The notes beneath the pieces are model-generated. The model was given only the letters and a program-made list of their open reading frames with translations, searched no databases and was not told the origin of the DNA. Below are positions 25,839-33,901 of a DNA stretch of 64,000 nt, one piece after another. A program made the position numbers and the translations under genes. Numbering within the stretch: the first letter of the stretch is position 1; the number at the start of each line of letters is the position of its first letter. Source of the DNA: Peribacillus frigoritolerans (lineage in GTDB: Bacteria > Bacillota > Bacilli > Bacillales > DSM-1321); contig NZ_JAUUTW010000019.1 in assembly GCF_030676415.1 (NCBI RefSeq), positions 1-64,000 on the forward strand. Reading direction: 5' to 3'.

Positions 25839-27070
25839 TTATGCAGTTTGTTGTTCAGATGGAGCGATTGTATAGCCTTTCTTTTTTAGGTATTCGATCA
25901 TTTTTAATTCTTTGTTATTTTGTTTTTCTTCAAGGTAATTTGAGCCTAGTTCATGATAAGGTTCCCCTGTTTTTAAGATGTTGTAAGTAATCGTTAATAG
26001 TAAATGGGCAGAAGCGATTCGTCCCTTCATTTTCCCCTGTCGTTTAGTAATCCTTTTTCGATGTGAAGCAATTCGATTATTTTGCCTTGATGTTGCTAAT
26101 ACACACTCTACGGCCATCGTTTTTAAAGCTTTATTTCCTTGTGTGGTTTTACTCGTTTTTTTTTACCAGCACTTTCGTAATTTCCAGGACTCACACCAGC
26201 CCAAGAGGCAAGATGTTTAGCTGACTTAAATACGGACATATCCACGCCCATCTCCGCAATAAAAGTGGCTGCGGCAGCTTTGTTCACACCAGGTATACCA
26301 TCCAATAATTCTACTTCCTTACGATAGGGGGACAGGAGTTGATCGATTTGTTTTTCCAATTCTTCTATGGTTTGTTCTAAATAACCCATATGATCCCAAT
26401 GGTAACGCAACATATCACGATGATGACGGCGAATACGACCATTAATTGCACTGGCAATGTCAGTAATACTTGCTTTTGTTCGCCAATCCACCATTTTTCG
26501 AAGACCATCGGTCTCTATTTTTTCACCGTTTAGAATCGCTTCAAGGATACGGCGTCCCGATACACCAAAAATGTCTGATAGAACGGATGTTAGCTTGATA
26601 TTAGCATCTTGAAGGATTTTGTGAATGCGATTCTGCTCTGATGTGCGATGATGAATCAATTTTTTTCGATAACGAGTAAGATCTCGTAAATCACGAATAT
26701 CCTCTGGTGGGACAAAATTGTTTTCAATAAGTCCGCATCTTAGAAGCTTGGCAAGCCATTCGGCATCTTTCACATCAGTTTTACGCCCTGGAACATTTTT
26801 GACATGTCTGGCATTGGCAAGAACAAGGTGAAAAGAACCTTCGAGTATATTCCATATTGGTTTCCAGTAGACTCCGGTACTTTCCATCACAACATCGGAT
26901 ACCTGAAGGGTAGCGAGCCAATCACTTAAAGCCAAGAGTCCCGTTGTTGTAGTTGAAAAAGTTTCAATAGAGGTCTTTGGCTTTTTATCTAATGGACCAA
27001 ATAATACACAGGCTACTACTGTTTCTTGGTGTACATCTAGGCCAGCACACCGTTCAATCATTGCTTCCAT
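25839..27070 (-). pseudogene. IS110-family transposase, frameshifted in an A9 run
   Basis: The first 316 codons carry CAGLDVHQETV, VMESTGVYWKP and GRKTDVKDAEWLAK (DEDD set) and the C-terminal SWAGVSPGNYESAG. A run of nine A (26155-26163 on the + strand as T9) then shifts the frame. The correct continuation, TTQGNKALKTMAVECV and on, is in the adjacent frame and ends at 25839. One more or two fewer A would restore it. Either decay, a sequencing length error, or slippage on the run. Start MEAMIERC behind GAGGTG. Confidence 0.85.
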
Positions 27071-27099
27071 AGGAGAAATCACCTCAAAAAAGATTAACA

Positions 27100-27340
27100 A
27101 TACATATGACAGGAGATTTGTTACAAAAATTTTTGTATACGTACTAGCAGTACAATAAATGGTTCTTCCATACTGTCACAACCAGTTTCTTATACAGGGT
27201 ATCTTCCTTAAGATCCACCAAAAAAAGTTCAGCCTGGTTGTATTGTTATTTTCCATTATCGTCAAGGGGTTAATGGGTTAGACTCTATTTTGAGATTAGA
27301 TTTTCGTAGTAGATGGTGGCGGCGAGGAGCGCCGCCATAG
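27100..27340 (-). ncRNA. putative bridge RNA region of the IS110 element
   Basis: This non-coding stretch between the element end and transposase has several pairings (GGATCTTAAGGAAGATACC; GGTTGTGACAG). It carries AGTTTCTTAT (27184-27193, + strand), identical to the junction AGTTTCTTAT at 27342-27351 where the element meets the A repeat. The match looks like the left-target guide plus core. Boundaries are estimated. Confidence 0.55.
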
Positions 27341-27342
27341 GA

Positions 27343-27373
27343 GTTTCTTATGGAACTAAAGGGGCAGGATAGT
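27343..27373 (+). repeat. A repeat, right half of the IS-split copy
   Basis: TTTCTTATGGAACTAAAGG then GGCAGGATAGTT. The following 110 bases, including a TGGTAAAAT promoter element (27463-27471), are nearly the same as 55040-55150, so a promoter segment has been duplicated. Confidence 0.75.
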
Positions 27374-27500
27374 TCATCAAGCATATTGTATTCGAACTGT
27401 GCAATAAATACTAAACCATGAGAATAGAAAAATGATATTTAAATCTAATTATTGGGTTTTTATGGTAAAATTAGATAACTGTTAATCATATGTAGAAGAA

Positions 27501-27605
27501 ATGGAACAATTCCTTATAAAAAAGCACATTGAAAATCAATATGAGAATGATGAGTATCAAGACGAAGACGAGGATAGTCATTTTATGCAAAGTATAGTTG
27601 TGTGA
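27501..27605 (+). CDS. possible small acidic protein, 34 aa
   Basis: The ATG frame encodes MEQFLIKKHIENQYEN, then an acidic stretch DEYQDEDEDSHFMQS; a related end is found upstream of hydrolase copy 1 (1090-1159). It ends 60 bases before hydrolase copy 3. No ribosome site that I would trust. Confidence 0.3.
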   Translation: MEQFLIKKHIENQYENDEYQDEDEDSHFMQSIVV

Positions 27606-27664
27606 TTCATATGAAACAACAAGCAACCACCTATACAATATTAATAGAAGGAGAGGAATGCCTT

Positions 27665-28834
27665 ATGAAAATACGTAGTCAAATTACATTTGCAAGTCTG
27701 GCCCTATTAATAACTGGAAGTTCCCTGCTATACACATCGCCAACCTCAATTGCAAAAGTAGAGCCCACTCAAAATGTATCTAGTTCGTTACAAACAAGCA
27801 CTCAACGAGATCATAACTCCGTCAAGCAAGCAATGCGGGATACATTGCAACTTGGATTTCCGGGAATACTTGCTAAAACTTCCGAGGATGGAAAAACGTG
27901 GGGGTATGCCGCTGGGGTAGCGAATCTGAGCACCAAGAAACCAATGAAAACAGATTTTCGCTTTCGCATTGGCAGCGTGACGAAGACGTTCACCGCAACG
28001 GTTGTACTTCAATTAGCTGGAGAGAACCGATTGAATCTAGACGACTCCATCGAAAAATGGTTGCCTGGTGTCATTCAAGGAAACGGATACAATGGTAAAC
28101 AGATTACCATCCGGCAGATATTGAACCATTCAAGTGGTATCGCTGATTACACAAGGTCAAAAGACGTTGATCTTATGGATACAAAAAAATCTTATACGGC
28201 TGAAGAACTAGTGAAGATGGGGATTTCTCTACCCCCAGACTTTGTCCCAGGAAAGGGCTGGTCTTATTCAAACACAGGATACGTATTACTGAGTATTCTT
28301 ATTGAAAAAGTAACCGGAAACAGCTACGCGGAAGAGATTGAAAATCGGATTATTGAACCGCTTGAATTGTCGGATACATTCCTACCTGGCAATTCAAGCG
28401 TTATTCCAGGCACCAAGCATGCTCGGGGATATTCCCAACCAGACGAAGCAAGTGAGATAAAAGACGTTACTTATTATAACCCAAGTGTAGGTAGCTCGGC
28501 TGGAGATATGATTTCTACTGCTGACGATTTAAATAAATTCTTCTCTTCCTTGCTCCGTGGCAAATTACTGAAGGAACAGCAACTAAAACAAATGCTTACT
28601 ACAGTTCCTACAGGAATAGCAGGAATTGATGGATATGGTCTTGGAATCTTTGAAACTAAGCTTCCAAACGGTGCCTCGATATGGGGACACACAGGTGGCA
28701 TTCTAGGGTTTTCTACTCTTGCTGGAGGTACACTTGGAGGCAAGCATACGTTGGTCATCAGTTTGAACAGTTTGGGTAGAGATAACAGTCCTGATCCTTT
28801 TAAAAATATTTTAGTTGCTGAATTTAGCAAGTAG
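27665..28834 (+). CDS. exported serine hydrolase, beta-lactamase/DD-peptidase fold (copy 3)
   Basis: 389 aa, differing from copy 1 at only scattered residues (for example HSSG for HTSG before the lid, LLSILIEK for LLGILIEK, WGHTGGILGF for WGHGGNIPGF). Nucleophile motif SVTK, then YSN, then HTG in place of HGG. Signal peptide as in copy 1. GGAGAGG precedes the start; the longer upstream frame from 27602 is not needed. The duplication spans gene, promoter side and the 38-bp palindrome downstream. Confidence 0.9.
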   Translation: MKIRSQITFASLALLITGSSLLYTSPTSIAKVEPTQNVSSSLQTSTQRDHNSVKQAMRDTLQLGFPGILAKTSEDGKTWGYAAGVANLSTKKPMKTDFRFRIGSVTKTFTATVVLQLAGENRLNLDDSIEKWLPGVIQGNGYNGKQITIRQILNHSSGIADYTRSKDVDLMDTKKSYTAEELVKMGISLPPDFVPGKGWSYSNTGYVLLSILIEKVTGNSYAEEIENRIIEPLELSDTFLPGNSSVIPGTKHARGYSQPDEASEIKDVTYYNPSVGSSAGDMISTADDLNKFFSSLLRGKLLKEQQLKQMLTTVPTGIAGIDGYGLGIFETKLPNGASIWGHTGGILGFSTLAGGTLGGKHTLVISLNSLGRDNSPDPFKNILVAEFSK

Positions 28835-29066
28835 GCAAAAAGGAAAAATTTTGTCATAGTTTTTATAGTTAAAAATATATCTTTATGGTTCAAAAGACCC
28901 AACTAACTTTTAAAAACAGTTAGCTATTAAGCAAGAAAAAGTTAACTCCTTCTCAAATAACGGTTAATGCATTAAAAGTTGCAAGAACTATTAAATTTCT
29001 AATGAGCGATGAAGCAGATTGGATTACAAGTTAGATTATTCATTCAGAAGGTGGATTTAAAAGGTA

Positions 29067-29104
29067 AATACAACAAAAAGGTTCTAGAACCTTTTTGTTG
29101 TATT
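29067..29104. terminator. 38-bp perfect palindrome, duplicate of 2619-2656
   Basis: Same two 19-base arms joined at TTCT|AGAA, with T-runs on both strands; ends serine hydrolase copy 3. Confidence 0.75.
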
Positions 29105-29146
29105 AAATTCCAAGGATAGATATCAATTTGTGAAAGATTGTACTTA

Positions 29147-29166
29147 AACTAACGGGTGCGTTAGTT
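29147..29166 (+). repeat. A-repeat left arm
   Basis: AACTAACGGGTGCGTTAGTT, a perfect 8-bp hairpin, preceded by TGTGAAAGATTGTACTTA and followed by a B repeat instead of the usual hairpin. Confidence 0.75.
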
Positions 29167-29182
29167 GCATAAGGAACACAAA

Positions 29183-29332
29183 AATGATCAAACTTTTTTA
29201 TAAAAAAATAATCCAATTAAATAGTATAAGGGCATGTTTTGATTAATCTTTTTTCAAAACATGCTCTTTCTATTTATTCATTTATCAAGGTTTCTTGGAT
29301 TAATTTGATCAAACTTTGTTTCAAAGCTACAA
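29183..29332 (+). repeat. B repeat
   Basis: About 150 bp with hairpin GGGCATGTTTTGAT / TCAAAACATGCTC at the centre and similar sequences TGATCAAACTTT near both ends. It sits right after an A left arm; related copies at 2845 (inverted), 40873, 46683, 48877 and 57722. No gene inside. Confidence 0.7.
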
Positions 29333-29464
29333 GTAACAAACAAATTTTAAATTAATGAAATAAAAATAATTTTATGAATCAAAGATTCTAATGGCCTCCT
29401 AAAACGAACAAATTACCAATACTTTACAAAAACATATATTTTCATATAATGGTTAATAGAGTGA

Positions 29465-29575
29465 AAAATCACAGTTTGGTTGGTAGTCCAGACGTATTAG
29501 TTGCATCATACTAATATTAGTAGCCTTCCCCCCTCGGGATGTCCATCACTCTGTTATTTAATTAGAGGGGGTTTT
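29465..29575 (+). ncRNA. probable yjdF-motif riboswitch
   Basis: It lies directly upstream of a YjdF-family gene, where the yjdF riboswitch (responding to azaaromatic compounds) is known in Bacillota. CCCCCTC (29529-29535) can pair with the ribosome site GAGGGGG (29565-29571), giving translational control. Upstream elements (GGTTGGTAGTCCAG; CTAATATTAGTAG) would form the aptamer. I have not matched it to the covariance model. Confidence 0.65.
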
Positions 29576-29578
29576 CTG

Positions 29579-29989
29579 ATGAAATTAACACTTTACTTTG
29601 ATGGCCAGTTCTGGGTAGGAATTGTTGAAGATAATCAAGATGGGTTTTTGAGAGTTTGTAAACATATCTTTGGAAAAGAACCAAAAGATGAAGAGGTACT
29701 ATACTTTGTAAACCACATAATGATGAGGTTACTGGAACGAGTTACAACAGGTGTAAAGGTTAATCAAAAGAAAGAACAGCATTTAAACCCTAAACGGTTA
29801 GCACGTGCTGTTGGAAAAGAAATGAAACAAAAAGGCGCCTCTACCAAAGCTCAAGAAGCATTGAAATTTGAGCTTGAAAATCGAAAAGTAAAGCGAAAAG
29901 TACTTTCTCGTGAACAAATAGAAGAGGAAAAGGAAAAGAAAAGACAATTAAAGGTAGAAAAGCGTAAAAAAAAGCACCGTGGAAGGTAA
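29579..29989 (+). CDS. yjdF: YjdF family protein (DUF2992)
   Basis: 136 aa. The N-terminal domain starts MKLTLYFDGQFWVGIVE and continues with DGFLRVCKHIFGKEPKDEEV; then a very basic coiled tail (AVGKEMKQKGASTKAQEA, then repeated K/E/R). Both are typical of B. subtilis YjdF. Start at 29579, in the reach of the sequestered ribosome site; the longer frame from 29501 reads through the riboswitch. Presumed role in response to small aromatic molecules, on the basis of the riboswitch class only. Confidence 0.85.
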   Translation: MKLTLYFDGQFWVGIVEDNQDGFLRVCKHIFGKEPKDEEVLYFVNHIMMRLLERVTTGVKVNQKKEQHLNPKRLARAVGKEMKQKGASTKAQEALKFELENRKVKRKVLSREQIEEEKEKKRQLKVEKRKKKHRGR

Positions 29990-30007
29990 AACTGCACCCC
30001 AATTGTT
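29990..30007 (+). mobile_element. solo end of an IS3-family (IS150-like) element
   Basis: AACTGCACCCCAATTGTT matches the left end of the IS3 element at 50747 (TGAACTGCACCCCAATTGTT) and lies right at the yjdF stop. A remnant of an excised or degraded copy, or a chance match; 30008-30150 has only a promoter-like AT-rich stretch for the next gene. Confidence 0.45.
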
Positions 30008-30152
30008 GAATAAATGACCACTAAAGAATTTGTATTTTTTTATATATAACCAAACATAAAGGAAGTGGAATTGAGCATTAAATTTAAAAATTTTACCTTA
30101 TTTATATATAATAATTAGTGTTAATGTTTTGTAGATATGGGGGAAAAAGGTT

Positions 30153-30977
30153 ATGGTTAATTATATTTGTGAGACATGTGGAGTCCAATATGAAGGCTCT
30201 AAAGAAGTACCTAATCAATGTTTGATTTGCGGGGAAGAAAGACAATATGTTAGTCTTAAAGGGCAAACATGGACAACATTAGAAATGATGAATAAAGATG
30301 GAATATTTAAAAATTCTATTAATCTTGACGAAGAGGGGTTATATAGCATAAATACTATTCCGAATTTTGGAATCGGACAAACTGCTTATCTAATAAAAGA
30401 TAAGAATTTTAATTTATTATGGGACTGTATTACATATATTGATCAAGATACGATTACGCAAATTGAAGATTTAGGTGGAATCGATGCTATAGCGTTATCT
30501 CACCCTCACTATTTCTCTAGTCAAGTGGAATGGGCCGAAGCTTTTGACGCTCCGATTTATATTCATGAAGATGAAAGAGACTGGGTAACGAGGCCAAGCG
30601 AAAAAATCATTTTCTGGTCTGGAGAATCGCTTGAATTACAGCATGGTGTCATACTTCAGAGAATTGGTGGACATTTTAAAGGCGGCACCGTTTTAGAATG
30701 GAAAAACGGATTCAGCCAGAACGGAATATTACTGACTGGGGATATCATTCGGATCGTTGCTGATCGCCAATGGGTAAGTTTTATGTATAGTTATCCAAAC
30801 TTCATCCCAATGCCCAGTGTAACAGTAGAAAGAATCGCAAATCGGGTTAATGAATTTAAGTTTGGTCGGTTATATGACGCTTTTCACCGAGTAATTAAAG
30901 AAGAAGCCCATAACCAAGTTCAAAAATCTGCAACTAGGTACGTTAAAGCACTGAATGGAACATTGTTTACTACATAA
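30153..30977 (+). CDS. metallo-beta-lactamase-fold hydrolase with N-terminal zinc ribbon, 274 aa
   Basis: The N-terminus has a rubredoxin/zinc-ribbon type CETC..CLIC pair (residues 6-25). The MBL domain follows: SHPHYFSSQVEW near 116 is the metal-binding HxH motif, GGHFKGG near 175 holds the next His, LLTGDI near 196 the bridging Asp, and FHRV near 248 the last His. The small Cys-rich domain may carry electrons or hold structure. Substrate unknown. ATG behind GGGGGAAAAAGG. Terminator GGTCCTG / CAGGA with T-run near 31009-31036. Confidence 0.8.
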   Translation: MVNYICETCGVQYEGSKEVPNQCLICGEERQYVSLKGQTWTTLEMMNKDGIFKNSINLDEEGLYSINTIPNFGIGQTAYLIKDKNFNLLWDCITYIDQDTITQIEDLGGIDAIALSHPHYFSSQVEWAEAFDAPIYIHEDERDWVTRPSEKIIFWSGESLELQHGVILQRIGGHFKGGTVLEWKNGFSQNGILLTGDIIRIVADRQWVSFMYSYPNFIPMPSVTVERIANRVNEFKFGRLYDAFHRVIKEEAHNQVQKSATRYVKALNGTLFTT

Positions 30978-31071
30978 AGCCTGATCGTTTATAAAAAAAG
31001 TTTTATCAAAGGTCCTGTGTTGATGTGCAGGATTTTTTTGTTCAGCAATCGGGCGCTTTTCTTAATGAACT

Positions 31072-31450
31072 CCCATGAAAATTAAAAAAACTCAAAATCC
31101 AGAAAAAATCACAACAAAATAGACCCAGTAAAAATGCTTTTTAAAAAAAGGCTGAGCCTTATGAGTGATCTGATTGAGTTTGGTCAATCGTTAAACAAAA
31201 ACCTCCAATTATAGCAAATTAAGTAGAGGCTAGCGCGACGACCAAAAAAGGATTAATCTCCCATGAGTGCTACCCATAAAGGGCGCGACAGTCGGTGGTA
31301 CACCGTGGACGTCGGAGTCAGACTAACGGATGGGCTCAAAGGCACCATAGTTCAACGACCTTCTTCGCCAGCCATTAAAACATTATCGACATAGAGACCA
31401 ATTTTCATTCTCTGTGGTGAAGCGCTGATTTTTGCGCTTCATGGATGGCT
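31072..31450 (+). mobile_element. C1 element, 379 bp, in the left arm of an A repeat
   Basis: It begins CCCATGAAAATTAAAAAAAC and ends GCGCTTCATGGATGGCT. Left flank GCGCTTTTCTTAATGAACT and right flank AACGGGTGCGTTAGC are joined without interruption at 56433-56464, which is an empty site. The interior has strong RNA-like pairings (CGACAGTCGGTG-gta-CACCGTGGACGTCG) and no protein frame. The second copy (46277-46655) has the same length. Confidence 0.75.
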
Positions 31451-31526
31451 AACGGGTGCGTTAGCTGAAGATCGGAGCTGTCTTTAAGGCAGCTCTTTTA
31501 TTATGGAACTAAAGGGGCAGGTTAGT
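31451..31526 (+). repeat. A repeat (right portion after C1 insertion)
   Basis: AACGGGTGCGTTAGCTGAAG, hairpin GGAGCTGTCTTTAAGGCAGC, right AACTAAAGGGGCAGGTTAGTT. With ACT at 31069-31071 it would be a full copy. Confidence 0.85.
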
Positions 31527-31658
31527 TGCATAAGAATTTTCATTATAATATTAACAGGAGGTGTATCTTATTTGAAAACGCACACTATTTTATTTGGCTG
31601 CTGGGACACCCCCTTTTGCTGGTTCGTACTTGAAGGGGGCGGGTAAACCGCTTCGGCG

Positions 31659-31787
31659 CTAAGGTTTCTGGCTTTGATTCGGGCGTAAGAAGGTAATCGA
31701 GCGATTTTTAGAATACTGAATAGGACTCCATTCTCCATCTACAAGAAATTCAATAAAGTCGCCTTCACAAAGTTCTATTGATCCCAT
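31659..31787 (-). pseudogene. fragment resembling a DUF5348-type small protein
   Basis: Minus frame MGSIELCEGDFIEFLVDGEW and on for 42 codons. The pattern L..GD.IE..VDGEW is like DUF5348 proteins, but the usual C-terminal half is missing. On the + strand at 31571 a 23-codon frame follows AGGAGGTG and ends at once; both look like remains of small genes. Confidence 0.35.
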
Positions 31788-31813
31788 ATTTTTATTACAC
31801 TCCATTCATGATG

Positions 31814-31865
31814 AAGGGGCTGTCCCAAAAGGTCTATTTAACGTGACCTTTTGGGACAGCCCCTT
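31814..31865. terminator. 21-bp inverted repeat, terminator or fused IS ends
   Basis: AAGGGGCTGTCCCAAAAGGTC pairs perfectly with its complement across a 10-base loop. GGGGCTGTCCCAAAAG resembles the terminal repeats of IS1182-like elements as I remember them, so this could be two IS ends back to back. It also ends the minus-strand kinase transcript region. Confidence 0.55.
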
Positions 31866-31987
31866 ACTTCGCAGAACCCTTATTCTATGAATTGGATTTT
31901 ATGATGCGCACGGCCTAAGTGGTTTGCCGCGTTTGTTTGGCTCTCTCAGAATCAGTTGCCTGTTCTTTCAGTTTTGTCCTTCGAATT

Positions 31988-33790
31988 CTAGCTAACGATG
32001 ATTCCGATCTCCAATGCTTTCTGGACGGCTTCTTCCTTGTTGTGTACTCCTAGCTTAATATAGGCCGAGGAGGCGTAGTTTCTGACCGTGCCGTCCGACA
32101 AATACAGCTTGGACGCTATCGTCTTGTACCGGAGCCCTTTGGCAACAAGCTGCAATATTTCTATTTCCCTGTTAGTCAGATCATAGTCGTTGGTGGCTTT
32201 CAATTGCGTAGATTCGACGCTCTTATCGAGCTTCTTGAATATTTTATGGGACATCCCTCGATCGATTAATGTGCCTCCTCTGTGAATAAGCCGGATGGTA
32301 TCGGCCAGCTCTAACGGTTCGGCTGATTTTAGCAGGAAGCCGTCCGCACCACTGCGCAGTAAGTCCAACGCTTGCTCCGCATCCTGAAACGTCGTGAAAA
32401 TCAAAACGCGAATATGCGGCCATTGCTGCTTGATCATTTTGGTTGCCTCGGATCCATTCATGCGTGGCATATCCAAATCCATTAGCACTACGTGAGGCTG
32501 GAGGCGTCCGCACAGGTCGACGGCTTGTTCGCCATCCTCTGCCGAGCCGACTACGTTCAAGTCTTGGTACTTGTCGAGCAGCCCCTGCAGACTTTCCCGA
32601 ATAAAAGGTTGATCGTCGACGATCAACAGCTGAATAAGGTCGTTCTCCATTTCCGCTTGTCGCGGCAACGTACAGGTGACAAGCGTACCGGCCCCTGGTT
32701 TCGTATAGACGAACACTTGACCTTGCAAATTCATGGCCCGCTCCTTCATCGCGTTCATGCCGAAGCCCTCCTGCCATTCTTCCATCCCTCTTCCGTTGTC
32801 ATGCACCTCCAATCTTGTATCTTGGTGCCCAAATTTCAAAGAAACGGTGATATCCGTCGCCTGACCGTGACGAACCGCATTCGTAAGCGACTCCTGCAAG
32901 CAGCGAATGAACGCCATTTTCGCTTGTCGGGACAGTCGGGACTCCTCTCCGAACGCACGAAAGCTTACCTCGACCCGGGCATGCTCCTGAAATTCATCTC
33001 CAAGCTTTTGCAGAGATTGGACCAAGGAAAGCGACTGCTGTGGAGACTCCATTTGATGCAAGTAGCGCCTCACTTCCTCTATACTTTTGCGGCCCAACTC
33101 AAGCAAGGAATCCAGCCTCTGTATACCCTTTTCAGTAGGAAGCTCGGAGCGGAACGCTTCCATTCCCATGATGATGGAAGTATAAGCATGACCGACAGTA
33201 TCGTGAAGCTCTCTCGACATCCTGTTTCGCTCTTCTGCCAGCGTAATACGCTCGATTTGGGACATATATTGCTCAAGCACCGCGTTTTGCTTGCGGATCG
33301 TTTCATTTTGCCGATGATTGACGGTCAATAAATGAAAAGCGAATCCCATCACATAAGCAAGTCCGTAGTAGATTACCATGAACCAATAGCTGTTATTTGG
33401 CGAAACAACATAAAAAATTCCGGGTATTACCAAGACCGTTGCCGGTGCCGTCCAATGATAAGACAGACGAGCGCTATTCGCTGCGATCAGAAAGACTGAT
33501 ACAAGAAATGAAGGGAAAGCTTCCGGAAACAACGAGGTTAAATGTACGCATAGCCCGCCAAAGAGCAGTATCTCTGTGAATAAATAATATTTGTAGTTGA
33601 GCAGCAAGCAAACCCAGGGAATGGATAAAGCGGCAATCTCCCAAAAAATAACGATCCATAAAGGCAGCGCTAGACCTTCCTGAAATCTGATCGTCGTGAG
33701 AATGAGCGAAACGCTAGTAATAAGGCGGAGCCCAAGCATAATCCAATCATACCAAAACAATTTTTTGACCGTTTCCAACAATTCTTTCAA
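31988..33790 (-). CDS. hybrid histidine kinase fused to LuxR-type response regulator (module 2)
   Basis: 600 aa, collinear with the module 1 protein: membrane helices to about residue 150; HisKA_3 His in SRELHDTVGHAY near 193; HATPase_c NAVRHG and DNGRGMEEWQEGFGM; receiver LLIVDDQPF with phospho-Asp in VVLMDLDMP; LuxR HTH LTNREIEILQLVAKG. Codon use and GC content are clearly higher than in module 1, so the two copies have different histories. TTG at 33790 sits too close to its GGGG; TTG at 33781 is an alternative start. The Sensor gene lies 111 bases upstream. Confidence 0.9.
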   Translation of the reverse strand: MKELLETVKKLFWYDWIMLGLRLITSVSLILTTIRFQEGLALPLWIVIFWEIAALSIPWVCLLLNYKYYLFTEILLFGGLCVHLTSLFPEAFPSFLVSVFLIAANSARLSYHWTAPATVLVIPGIFYVVSPNNSYWFMVIYYGLAYVMGFAFHLLTVNHRQNETIRKQNAVLEQYMSQIERITLAEERNRMSRELHDTVGHAYTSIIMGMEAFRSELPTEKGIQRLDSLLELGRKSIEEVRRYLHQMESPQQSLSLVQSLQKLGDEFQEHARVEVSFRAFGEESRLSRQAKMAFIRCLQESLTNAVRHGQATDITVSLKFGHQDTRLEVHDNGRGMEEWQEGFGMNAMKERAMNLQGQVFVYTKPGAGTLVTCTLPRQAEMENDLIQLLIVDDQPFIRESLQGLLDKYQDLNVVGSAEDGEQAVDLCGRLQPHVVLMDLDMPRMNGSEATKMIKQQWPHIRVLIFTTFQDAEQALDLLRSGADGFLLKSAEPLELADTIRLIHRGGTLIDRGMSHKIFKKLDKSVESTQLKATNDYDLTNREIEILQLVAKGLRYKTIASKLYLSDGTVRNYASSAYIKLGVHNKEEAVQKALEIGIIVS

Positions 33791-33901
33791 CCCCTAAGCA
33801 GCTATCTGTTTGTTTCCTATAGTATTATAAACCAAACCTTTGTGCAGTGTATAATTGGCTGTTTACGCTCCGTCACCTGCATAAAGGTCGGAAAAAAATA
33901 G

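Larger units (their letters stand above)
25741..27342 (-). mobile_element. IS110-family insertion sequence with long 5' non-coding region
   Basis: It is oriented leftward, with about 270 non-coding bases upstream of the transposase and about 100 downstream, the IS110-group layout. The end near 27310-27342 has a GGCGGCG / CGCCGCC hairpin. It splits an A repeat inside its T-run: GGCAGCTTTTTT on one side, TTTCTTATGGAACTAAAGG on the other. The transposase is frameshifted, so the copy is probably inactive. Ends are uncertain by a few bases. Confidence 0.8.

Noticed and set aside
31190-31415. C1 interior as a tRNA, group I/II intron or TnpB guide (omega) RNA
   Set aside because: No cloverleaf, no domain V/VI-like hairpin, no TnpB remnant and no IS200/IS605 transposase nearby. 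The CT junctions and end matches suit an IS110-type guide better, though this is not proven.
32492-33331. 279-codon + strand frame opposite the kinase of module 2
   Set aside because: It is a shadow of the GC-rich kinase gene; the minus frame has all kinase and receiver motifs, the + frame has none and no ribosome site.
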